A stretch of DNA of 64,000 nucleotides from Artocarpus heterophyllus (lineage: Eukaryota > Streptophyta > Magnoliopsida > Rosales > Moraceae), in contig CM046345.1 in NCBI GenBank assembly GCA_025403435.1, positions 10,420,235 to 10,484,234 on the forward strand, given 5' to 3'. Below, one piece after another: positions 15,950 through 26,080 of this stretch (the first letter of the stretch is position 1; every line of letters begins with the position of its first letter). Made by a program: the position numbers and the translations under genes. A model generated the notes under the pieces. It saw nothing but the letters and a program-made list of their open reading frames with translations, was not told the origin of the DNA and made no database searches.

Positions 15950-16400
15950 TTATTGTATCTTAGTTTTATTTTATACTGTAGCATGCAAGGGTTTTATTCT
16001 ATAAAAAGTTAAAACAAAATTTTCTAAATGACACTGCTAAACACTATCAATAATATTTCATAAAACCAATAACCCATCCCCTAGGCTTGTCTTTGTTTTT
16101 TGACGGTCCATAAGTCCAGTAAAATCTATAACAGGTTAATAATTAATTGAACTTATAAAACGGTTGTAGAATCTCGAAATTAGATATAAATATTTAAGGT
16201 GGTAGGTTTTCTCACCTCAGATCATAGTAATCATTTAATAAAAAAGCAGAGTATATTTCGCAATTCAATTAGAATTAAAAGTTTCAATAAATCTACTGTA
16301 GCATATAAAATCTTTACTATAGAAGTTTATACTATAGCTTATTTTTGCTTTACATCATAACATATGAAAGCTTTATAATGTAGCAGTTTCAATTATATAA
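15950..16400. repeat. Further copies of the 'GTAGCATGTGAGA' repeat family
   Basis: Variants tgtagcatgcaagggtttta (about 15977), tgtagcatataaaatcttta (about 16298) and taacatatgaaagctttata (about 16358) occur in AT-rich DNA. The segment ending gacactgctaaacac near 16040 resembles the terminal sequence at the 19535-19705 copy (accactgccaaacac). Confidence 0.45.
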
Positions 16401-17051
16401 TTGGTTCAATTATATAAGTGGTACGGGTTTGACCAATGCACACGCATAAAATATAACACGTTTGAATATATTGAAAAAAAATGATTTATATATCCAGGTT
16501 CATATATAATCTTACTACTGATCGTAATTCTCAATTGCAGTTCGAGTCCAACCAAGTAAATAACGTAACATGACTATCTTGTTTTATTCAATTACCACTT
16601 TTTTTTATTTTGCTTCACAATTCCATGAAATGATTATGAGTTTATTATGTTGTTACAGGTACATCGGAACATATATATTGCTTTTGAATTCACACGCATA
16701 TATACTACTCATACATACTTATATATAGTGCCTAAAACACAAAAAAATACTGGGAGAAAAACATTAAAAAAAAAAAGAGAGAAAGTTAATCACATACTTC
16801 CAGAAGTTTTATTGGGCACTTGCATGTTAATTTTTATAAGGAAAAAAAATGAAAAGCTTTATTTATTTGTCACAATACTTGCAACAGTAATGTATGTTCA
16901 TGTTAAAATGCATATTTACAAGAATACAGAGAGTCACCTACGTAGAAGAAACATAAGTAAAAAAAACAAAAAACAAAAACAAAAACAAAAAAAAAGTTGA
17001 CATGGACACACTCGTCCTAACCCGGGACCTGTTTAACATAAGACCTTTAAA

Positions 17052-17123
17052 CAACCCATAACTCTCAATTAACTCACAATCCAAAATCAACCCACAACTC
17101 TCAATTAACTCGCAATCCAAAAT
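17052..17123. repeat. 36-bp direct tandem duplication, two copies
   Basis: The unit beginning caacccataactctcaatt is repeated with two substitutions. It sits next to acccgggacctgtttaac, a sequence typical of dispersed plant repeats. Confidence 0.8.
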
Positions 17124-17779
17124 CAATCCATAATATTTTACAATTTTAATATTATAAATTTTGTACTAAAATTATATAAAAGTAATATAGAACACGTATT
17201 TTCTCAAAATTAAATCATGTTCATGCTACAAACTCATCCAATTAGTTTTAATTTATTGATTCTCTATATATTAGAGCAAAGTAATTTTTTTAAATAGTAA
17301 AGTAATAAGTTAAATGTCAATTTAGTGTTAAGTTATCGAGTTGATTGGCATGAATACAATCCGTTTTTTGGCAGGTCAATTTCGGATTTTCACAAAAATG
17401 ATCTACAACTTATTATTATTATTATTATTATTATTTATTTTACACTAACCAGTAAATATTTGTGTCATGTCATTATGTCGTAATCCGTATTGTCAGTCCT
17501 CATAATAGTCCTCTTGTTACTTTCAATATAAGGAGTATGCACTTAAGCAAACATGTGATACATGACTATCACAACCAGATCTTAGTATTAAGCATATATG
17601 GAGTTTATACGTAGACAGACACAATGTCAATACTAATAGTCTAAATTATATAGTCCGTAGTCTATATATAGAGTTGGAAATTTTATACATGGCAAGATTG
17701 TAGTGGGGATCTATGTGTAATTGGGAAAGTTGTTTGTCTAAACCGTCAAAGCAGATTAACTCCATGATAAATACAATAG

Positions 17780-19263
17780 TGTTGTAGACTTGATGGGGGT
17801 CATACACCAAACTGGTCCTAAATTGTAATTGATTTAATAATATTTCTGTTTTGTTTAAATCAATTTACTTTGACAATCATTTAATCCTATAGTAGATTCA
17901 TGTCTCTATGTTTTTAGCTTGTATCTTTTGATATGTTAAATGCAAGAGTTCCAATGAATGAAGGTTTTATTGTTGATATGTTGGAGATACAATCTATATT
18001 TGATGATAGTAATATCCCTAGGTACAGAATTTATAACTCTCTAACAAGTAGTCAATATTATCCTCAAATTAGAAAATAAGATGGACATAGTAATCTCCAA
18101 ATTATTTTTCATTTATTATGAATATTGTTTTCTAAACAAGTGAAATAATAGAACTTTGAGATAAAATAATTGGAAAGGAAAATAGAACTTAGTCTTTCCT
18201 CTAATTATGGATAACTTATGGGGGATCCACATGTTATAAGAGGCCATGGATAAGATTAATTTATTTAAAATCTCGTAATACGATATATCATTAAGAGTTT
18301 AATTTGTGGAGTGATACAAAAGTTAATAATTAAATCGATGATAAACCAAGGATTAATTTATATACTAATATGGGAGCTTAATAAATATATGTCTACCAAA
18401 TCTTAATGTTCATTAACTCCTTGACAAGTTGGGTAGATACAGTTCACCATAGGTAGTACAAAAGATTTCATTGTATAAGGCACTAGGCTTGTTAATATAC
18501 TCGCCACAGTTTAGTTAGACTGCATGGAGCCAGGCACATTCCATCTTGATTGTAGGTGTTTACCTTAGGGTTTAGTCTATAAAATTATTTGTTTAATTAA
18601 TTTCAAAAAAATATTTATTCAAATTAATTATTAGGATTTTGAATAATTATTTATTTAAATTTTTCTAGTTAAATAATTAATGTAAATCCTAATTGTATTT
18701 GAATTATAATAAAGGATAATTATTTATAATTATTTTCAATAATGAAATTATAATTTGAATTGGAGTTATCATGGATGATGCACCTACATTGTGATTAGCT
18801 GAAATTTGGATCACCCTTACCAGTGACAGGCCTGTACTATAAGGATAGTATCTCTGTGGTTTTCGTGTTCTAAAAAAGGATAAGAGATAAAATTCCTCTC
18901 AATTATGATAGATTTTTGACTTATCCAACCATTTCTATATATAGAGATCTTAGGTCTTCATTTATTCCTCGACTGCCATAGTGCATATTAGAGAGAGGAT
19001 AGCTTAAATTACTCATCTTTAATAATCGAAGCTCCTCTATACTATTGTGGTTGAAAGGAGAGAGCTATGGTGAAGATGTGCTAAGTTATTGCCTACACAT
19101 GCAACCTGATTGGAAGGTTGAGATCTTTGATAAAGGAGAGGTGCTCTTTTCAATTATCAACAAGTTCAATTAATTAAATTTTTATTTATAGTTTATAACA
19201 ACTTGAGTATTTAATAAAAATTTCAAAATTTCACTGCAAATCAATGTCTTCCGCAATATAACA
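17780..19263 (+). mobile_element. Diverged solo LTR of a long-LTR copia-type element
   Basis: It starts tgttgtagacttgatgg and ends tcttccgcaatataaca, giving TG...CA termini. Internal blocks match the LTRs of copia element 2: gacaatcattt, then tagcttgt(a/g)tcttttgat, a mid-LTR segment with a 'ggataact/tatgggg' stretch, and a 3' part with a ggttgaaaggagag block and 'ttcactgc' near the end. That order equals the U3-to-U5 order of element 2. No internal region or primer-binding site follows. I see no convincing 5-bp target duplication (aatag before, agatt after). The call rests on order and partial similarity. Confidence 0.55.
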
Positions 19264-19535
19264 AGATTAGAAGAGAAGCAATGTGAATCTACAACAGCAT
19301 GAAAAACTTTAAGGCAGTCACTTTCGACAAGTTTCGATTGAAGACCAACATCTCAAGCAAAGAGGAGGCCATTCATAATTAGAGCTCACTGGTTTTAGTA
19401 GAAAAATGGCCAAAAATGCCCTTAGCCATAGCATTAAGCACGCCGCCAGCTGAATCATAGATAATAACACCAATGCTAACAAAGTCGAGCTTGGAAAGAA
19501 CGTCTGTATCAACAATAATAGGGTGTTTGGCATTA
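19264..19535 (-). pseudogene. RNase H-like (RVT_3 type) fragment from a LINE or related element
   Basis: Minus-strand translation shows DFVSIGVIIYDSAGGVLNAM and FGHFSTKTSEL. After a frame change and a stop it continues GLLFA-stop-DVGLQSKLVESDC and LKVFHAVVDSHC. This is the pattern of the RVT_3 RNase H-like domain found in plant LINEs and 'putative ribonuclease H' proteins, including the conserved VESDC motif. The first catalytic block is partly degraded (VDTDVLSKLDF). The fragment is broken by a frameshift and at least one stop. It ends exactly where the solo LTR begins, which suggests the LTR element inserted into it, although I could not find the other half beyond 17780. Confidence 0.7.
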
Positions 19536-19705
19536 TGGTAGGAACTGTTGGTTAGAACTATTTTTACTATAGCATATGAGAACTTTACATTGTAGCGATT
19601 TATTATTATTATTACTACTACTACTACTACTTTACTGTAGCATGTGAGAGTTTTACATGGTTTATAATTGAAAAAGTAGCGTAAACTACCACTGCCAAAC
19701 ACAAG
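19535..19705. repeat. MITE-like element of the 'GTAGCATGTGAGA' family with (TTA/CTA)n core
   Basis: It contains tatagcatatgagaacttta and tgtagcatgtgagagtttta flanking a trinucleotide run (attattattactactacta). The left flank aggaactgttggttagaac and right flank actaccactgccaaacacaag are approximately inverted. It lies immediately upstream of, and partly within, the open frame of the RNase H-like fragment. Confidence 0.55.
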
Positions 19706-20103
19706 ATAAGTTTTAGAGAGCTATATAGGAGAGCCGACCATCAAGATTGAGTTTTATATAGTTTACTTATTTATTGAGAAGCAAAATATCCAAAACAGAT
19801 CCACTTTCTAATATTTACTAACTTTAGGAATAATAATCTTCCACTCTAAAAAAAGAATAAGAATCTATCAACTTAATCACTAAAATGTTAGTCGTACATA
19901 ATTAAATAGAATCATTGGCTTAATAAGGATACATAAATAAATTAGATATTTCTTTTTCCATTATTTGGATACAATGCTAAAGAGAAGGAATTATAGTTGA
20001 CATTCATCTTCCCATTCTCTAAATCATATAGGTTTCCCTTAATTATAATTTATCATTCATGATTATATAGGAGCATATTTTCACGGTGATATATAAAAGT
20101 AAA

Positions 20104-20185
20104 AATCATAACATTATTGAAGAGGTGTAATATTAAGAAATTTTAATCATAACATTATTGAAGAGGTGTAATATTAAGAAATTTT
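20104..20185. repeat. Perfect 41-bp tandem duplication
   Basis: The unit starting aatcataacattattgaaga occurs at 20104-20144 and 20145-20185 with no difference visible, so the duplication is very recent or homogenised. Confidence 0.9.
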
Positions 20186-21522
20186 AGATAACGTATTTCA
20201 TTTTTATACTTTTATGACGATGCTAGTGTTACACTGAATAAATGTCAGGTTATGTTTCTTGTTTAAATGCGTCACAGATAAGTATACTTCTCTCAAAAAG
20301 GTCATAACAGAAGCTTATATAAGTAATCTATAAACGTATGAATCGATGAAAAAAAAAAAAAAAAAGACAATCTCATTCAACTTGATAACATTGGATGGAA
20401 TAGGTAGGTCTTACCAATGTGAAAGAGCCCGATTCGACCCTGTTTGGTTAACCAAGATTTTTCAAAAGAAAAAAACACTTGTCACTTTTATTATTTTCCT
20501 ACACACGGTTAATTGTAAAGTAAACAACTCTTAAAATTTACTGTAAGAGAAAACACTGACTCTCATAAATATGCAAAAATAGGATTCACTTCACTCAAAG
20601 TTCAGCCAAGCTCGACTGATGCCCAGCATCACTATGTAAGTGTATCCTAACTTGTCAAGCACTTTTTCTTTATTTTATTTTATTTTTTTTACTTTTTATA
20701 GTCTTCACAGTATAAGGGGACCAGCTCCTAATATGAAGGAGAAGATGGGGGAAAGAGAGTGGGCCATGCAAAATAGGTCGAAAAAATATATGTATATAAT
20801 AAAATGAAATAAAATAAAAGTCCTCAAAAAGGCAAATTCTATAATGATAGAGAAGACATGTTGAGGTAAAATAAAATTTATACCCTGGTGGCTTTACCCA
20901 TCTTTTAGTAGGCCATACACAAACAAATATATATAGACTAGTTTCTTTCTCCAATAAATAATAAAAGAAGGGGAAAAAAAAAAGAAAAGAAAAATAGAAA
21001 GAGAATTTGCAAGTGGACATTATGATGATGTTTGATCATGGGTCTCCAAGAAAGCATGTGCTAACTCCCCCCTTCCCAACTCATGTCTGCATGCACTTCT
21101 TCAAAAAGCAGGAAGAAAATTGCTGGCCATTGCACTACTCCTTTGAGGCCTTTCTCTTTGGTAAAATAAACCCATGGAAAGAAAAAGGTCATTTTCATAG
21201 AGGAAGTAAAAAAAGAAAAAGATTGTGTAGTTACTCCTTTTTTAGTCTTTTTTTTCTTTTTTTTTTTCTTGGGTAAAACTTGAAGATTGAATCTTTTCAA
21301 ACACAATATAGGTTAGATTTCTAGCTGGTGTTATTGCTCCTTGAGAAAGCTCCCTGAGTATACAAACAAATGTTCTTGAAACAATATTTTCTTCCTTCTA
21401 TTTTGACCATTAAATCTTTGTCAAGTTCCGTTAAATTTCATTTGATGGCAAAAAATTGTCACAATGGTGTAGTAGGTTCTCTACTTGAACAAAGTGGAGT
21501 AATGGACAATTGAAAAAATTAA

Positions 21523-21777
21523 GCGTCTATTTGAAAGAGCGGTTAGAATCAATTGCTTAAAACTAACATTGGTTAGAAACAAAACATAAATTTTAACTAC
21601 AATTTATAGTTTGAATTTATGTTTGATAAGTTTGTTAAAATATTAGTTTCAGTTGGTTTGAACTAAAAAATATGTTTAAACCATAATTTATAGTTTGAAC
21701 CATGAATGAGTCATGCAGTGATTTTGGTTTGAACTAAAAAAAAAAACAATTAGAACTGACTCTCTAAACACATGCTA
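21523..21777. repeat. MITE-like element with rough terminal inverted repeats
   Basis: The left end (gcgtctatttgaaagagcgg then ttagaatcaattg) is approximately the reverse complement of the right end (caattagaactgactctc then taaacacatgc). The interior has repeated ttatagtttgaa and ggtttgaacta motifs in both senses, giving partial self-complementarity. No coding potential. Probably a non-autonomous DNA transposon, hAT-like by its ends, but not proven. Confidence 0.5.
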
Positions 21778-23592
21778 AGCCTTTCTTCTTCTTTTTCTTC
21801 TTATTTTATCCTCCTATATAATCCCCTGTAAATTTCAAACATAATCCGATTCTAAAAATAAACTAGAACTGAGATATAAACTCTACTCTTTGTTAGTTCA
21901 GCTAAGAAAAGTCCCATATTTTTTTTGGTCCATTTAAAAGAATGAAACAAGGGTACTTTATCCCTTAAAAAAAAGAGTGGTTCACAAGTTTTAACAAAAA
22001 CTCTGAGCATAAATTTAAATTTGAGGAATTTTCATATATGTGATCTTTTTAGATTTATTTTCATAAATATCATGTTTATTTCTGACACAACTTAATATAT
22101 AATATGAATAATAGTGTGGCATAAATTTTTTTAAGTGTAATATAAATAAACATAACTTTTACAAATATAACGTAGTATGTAATTTTTAAAATTTGTATAA
22201 AAAAAATACTATAATAAAATAGTTTTAACTATGATTTAAACATACAAAACAAAGGGGTCATTGCGAAAAATTCCTGAGTCCTAATGCTAGCGTTCAAAAC
22301 TGTATTGTTTTTGCACAAACACGTGGCCCATTAATTAGCGTGGCCTTTGGGCTAGATCGGTTCTAGCAACCACATCATAGGCTAAAAATTAAACAATTTG
22401 GGGCCAAATATTTGATTCTTAAAGTGAGCATCATACCTCTTGGGCCATGTTTGGCACGAAACATTACTGCCATTTTTAGCTTGGATCCAGACAAAAGAAC
22501 CCAAAATATTTCAGGGTCTACAACAAAAAAAAAAGAAGAAGAAGAAGAAGAAGAAGAGCAAGATGAGGGAAATAGCAGAGTTTTAAAACCTTTTGATGTA
22601 AGTTTTGAAAATATTTATAATAATAACAAATTTATGACGTAAATAGTTTTCTTACTGTGTTAATAAAAAATTATTTACACTATAAACAAGGTATAAGTAA
22701 ATTATTTACACTTTAAATTTATTTTTTATAAATATTAATTATTTACGCTTTAAATGTTTATTTACTATAAACGTGATATTTATTATAATTAGCTTCACGA
22801 GAGAAGCCCGCGTGACGCGCCTTTGATCTCGTCGAACGAAAGTGGCATGTAAAAAACAAAGAAAATAAGGCCAAAAAGGGGAAAAAAAGTTTAACGAAGA
22901 GCAGCTTTGTACGCTCCTAATATGTAGAGTAGATGTCCCCTTGATCTATTTCAATGGTTTCGGCCCTTTCATTGTTGGGAGTACTGGAAAGTACAAGAGT
23001 GAGCTTAAGCAAAAAGGAAATTAGTTTATGCCAACATAACCTGTTGAGTTTTGTCAATATTATTAGCCTTTTTTTTTTTTTTAAATACAAGAGAGGGAGT
23101 TATGTCACCACTTTTAACTGAGGTTTAAAGTGATTAAAATCTTCAACTTATAATTAAAGTGGAGAATTCACAAGCAACTAGTCTGTCCTTCTCGTCATAT
23201 TATTAGTCATTTTGGTAATATAATATGAACTATAAATTGTAGGCAAATAACTTTGCTTCCATTCCATAACATAATTATATATGTCAACACTCATTTGATC
23301 AAAATTAAATGTAGAAATGCCCTCTCTAACTAATTCCAGTAGTTTTTGAGCTAAAATGACAAAACTACTAGATTAATCTTAGCCTTTATTTGTCTGGTGA
23401 AACTAATTAACATCATTGCAGGATCTAAAAACAGGGAACCATCAATGCTTCACTAAGAGACAGCTCGACAAGCTTCAGTAAATCTTTTCACATATAGCAA
23501 CAAACTTCTGACATGAGGTTGGCATATTAAGGTTTGATGAAATTATGGTTAATTAATATGAAGGGTTTGGTTAAGTGGTGTTAAATTTTATT

Positions 23593-23597
23593 AGTTA
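23593..23597. repeat. Target-site duplication (AGTTA), left copy of copia element 1
   Basis: agtta directly precedes the TG of the 5' LTR and is repeated exactly at 32004-32008 after the 3' LTR. Confidence 0.85.
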
Positions 23598-24067
23598 TGT
23601 TATTTTTAATTAATTTATTATTATTTATTTGGTTTTTTAAACGATAATAAATAAATAAAAATAAATTTAATTGGTCTAATAGACACATATTTTTTAAAAC
23701 GTCTCAACCAAAAGATATTCAGAACTGTTATAACGCTTCAAAAAAGTATCTCTTTTCATGAAAGGTAACGTACACTCTAAAGATAGGTGTCTATAAATAA
23801 CACATTAAAGAGGGTCCCTATGCCTATGCAATCATTTCAGAAATACACCATCTCTAAAATTACAAAAGGTTTAGAAGATTCTCTTTCTTTCACAAGTTTT
23901 GTTTTCTTCAGGAATTCTTGCAGAGCAGCTCTCTGTTCATTCTTCAGAATATCAATGGCTGGATGTCAGTTTTTGTTCTTTATGTTTCCGCATTTAGATG
24001 ATTTTCATGCAATTTGGTTTATGCATATATGAAAATCATAACTTTGTATATATGTAAATCTCTAACA
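23598..24067 (+). repeat. 5' LTR of copia element 1
   Basis: 470 bp, beginning tgttatttttaatta and ending tctctaaca. It is similar along its length to 31551-32003. Its first 30 bp contain extra AT-rich sequence absent from the 3' copy. The internal tataaata-type sequence in ggtgtctataaataacac (about 23789) could be the element's TATA box. Confidence 0.88.
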
Positions 24068-24086
24068 TTTGGTATCAAGAGCGTGG
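24068..24086 (+). other. Primer-binding site of element 1 (initiator tRNA-Met)
   Basis: tttggtatcaagagcgtgg follows the 5' LTR. It matches the usual plant copia site tggtatcagagc, with one extra A. Confidence 0.8.
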
Positions 24087-24342
24087 TTTTTTCTCTGCCT
24101 TGATATATTTGAATGGAGTTTTTCAAAATACTCAAAACTTTGTTCTATTTGAAATCATTTTTTTGATGAAAACCAACATTAGAAATCATTAGAAAATTGA
24201 TTTTCTAACATTTTTGGGCTTTTAAAACATCAATTTTGGTGCCCATAAGATATAGAAAAGACCGGGTCTGCAATTGGACCAATTTAGGTCAAATTCAGGC
24301 GAAGAAGACCCGAAATAACGAGAAAAATCAAAATCAGGGGCA

Positions 24343-24497
24343 AAAAACGACATATTATTTTGGCCCTTAGAGGCCGCATTTTTCAACCTAAAAACGAGAA
24401 AACGACATGTCATTTTGCTGAAGAGAGGGGTGGCCATTCTTTGTCAAAGGACACGTCGTTTCGGGGGCTTGATGTCCAAAACGACATGTCAGTTTTC
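24343..24497 (+). repeat. Repeated ACGACATGTC-type palindromic motifs in element 1 leader
   Basis: Between the primer-binding site and gag are four related motifs: aaacgacatattatttt (about 24345), aaaacgacatgtcatttt (about 24399), ggacacgtcgttt (about 24449) and aaaacgacatgtcagtttt (about 24478). The core acgacatgtc(g/a) is close to palindromic. Function unknown. Confidence 0.6.
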
Positions 24498-25202
24498 AGG
24501 CATGAAAAATCAAATAAAAAATTTAATTAAAATTTTCATATTTTTAATTTGGGTATTTTGAAAAATTATTTTTTTAATAAATCTAAAATTAATTATAATG
24601 AAATCCAAAATTTTATTATTTATGTTTAAATAAAATTTTAGAAATTAATTTTAGATATATTATTGAATTTATGCATAACTTATTTTGCATGTATTCTTTA
24701 GTTGTTATTCCTTTTAATACATGTAAATTCATGAATATTTTTTGCATGAAAATTAAATGTCTTGAGTGTTTTGTATAATTTTATTTAATTTAAGAGTAGC
24801 CATAACATCTTATATTATATTGAAATTATACGTTAAGTTTTTAAATCACATTTAGTTAAACGGGCGTTAATTGTAACTAATTATGTTTAGTATAATGAAA
24901 TTTATCCTAAAGGAAATTTTGTTATATTAAATATGATTAGTTAGGATAAAATATTAAACTATTTTCTTAATTTGCCCACAGGGATTAAGAAATTGAATAT
25001 AGTTTAATAGTTTGATCATATAGTTTGAATCAATGTGAATTAGAAACTTAGCTCACAGGTAGATTTATGTCATATGATTCATAATTTTTTGTTGCATGAT
25101 TTACATTAGTAAAATATGACATATAGTTATTAGCTTCAAATTTTATGACATGAGCATGTATGTTTGATGTATTGCAGCAATTCAACCTGTTAATTATCTG
25201 AT

Positions 25203-26030
25203 ATGAAATGTGATATTCCTGAGCTTAAGAGTGATAACTATAAAGTCTGGAAGGAGAGGATTCTCCTTCATTTGGGGTGGATGGACATTGACTATGCCAT
25301 AAGGAAGGATGAACCGCCCTCTATCACTAAGACCAGCACTCCAGATGATATTTGTCGATATGAACAATGGGAGCGATCCAATCGTCTCTTAGTTATGTTC
25401 ATAAAGACTAAGATCTCTGTTGGGATAAGGGGTTCGGTTGATCAATATGACAATGTCTGAGCATTACTGAAGGCTATTGATGAGCAATTTGAGTCTTTAA
25501 ATAAGGCATTGGCAAGTACCCTGATAATGTAGTTTTCATCCTTAAAGCTTACTGGTATAAAAGGCATGCGTGCGCATATCATGCGCATGAGGGACATTGT
25601 GGCTCAATTGAAGACGCTTGAGGTTGAGATGTCTGATTTGTTCCTAATACATTACATTCTGAACACTCTACCCTCTGAGTATGGTCCCTTTAAGATCTCC
25701 TATAACACACATAAGGACAAATGGTCAATTAATAAGCTATTGACCATGTGTGTTCAGGAGGAGGGAAGACTCATCATGTAAGAAGGAGAGAAAGTAAATT
25801 TGGCAACCCAGGGTAATAAGAAAAAGTTTCAGACCAAGCAAAAGGGGAAAGGCAAGGCTCCTGCCCAGCTAGATATTAAGAAGGAGTTCAAGTGCTTCTT
25901 TTGTAAAAAGAAGGGGCACGTGAAGAATGACTGCTCCAAATTCCAAGAATGGCTTGATAAGAAAGGTACTCAACTCTCACTTGTTTGTTATGAATCCAAT
26001 ATGATTGATGTTAATTATAACACATAGTGG
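25203..26030 (+). pseudogene. gag of copia element 1 (UBN2-type capsid and CCHC knuckle), with stops
   Basis: From the ATG at 25203 the frame reads a typical copia gag start (LKSDNYKVWKERILLHLGWM), stops at about 25458, and resumes through LKTLEVEMSDLFLIHYILNT and PSEYGPFKISYNTHKDKWS. A zinc knuckle CFFCKKKGHVKNDC (CX2CX4HX4C, complete) lies near 25892-25933. At least three stops interrupt it. In life it would form the particle shell that packages element RNA. Confidence 0.85.
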
Positions 26031-26080
26031 ATTGATTCTGGTTCTATAATCCATGTTACTAATTCCCTACAGGGATTGCA
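26028..26080 (+). pseudogene. Start of protease of element 1, cut by the nested solo LTR
   Basis: After the gag stop the frame reads WIDSGSIIHVTNSLQGLH. It carries the DSG active-site triad of the copia aspartic protease and is cut at 26080 by the inserted LTR. The protease resumes after 28071. Confidence 0.75.

Larger units (their letters stand above)
10663..17779. other. AT-rich intergenic DNA with small dispersed repeats, no gene seen
   Basis: No coding region can be supported. Separately listed repeats inside are at about 11700, 12590-12765, 14046-14199, 15213-15783, 15950-16065 and 17052-17123. The rest is AT-rich sequence with homopolymer runs. There is a short (TA)n at about 14444-14457, an (ATT)n run at about 17411-17436, and A-rich stretches at 14488-14500 and 16960-16995. 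The segment around 13950-14400 also contains runs such as ccctacccctgtccccgc that resemble a widespread plant dispersed repeat. Confidence 0.45.
19706..23592. other. AT-rich intergenic DNA, no gene seen
   Basis: No protein-coding evidence. It holds a 41-bp duplication at 20104-20185, CT/GA-rich stretches at 20660-21000, a poly(T)/(CTTT) stretch near 21240-21270, a MITE-like block at 21523-21777, a (GAA)n run at about 22536-22557, and a repeat block at 22600-22790 with recurring ttatttaca and tataaac motifs. The GC-rich snippet at 22800-22850 (gcccgcgtgacgcgcc) is unexplained. Confidence 0.45.

Noticed and set aside
16647..17000. 117-codon plus-strand open frame ending in a Lys-rich tail
   Set aside because: Low-complexity AT-rich translation with a poly(A)-derived Lys/Gln tail; no homology or splice context.
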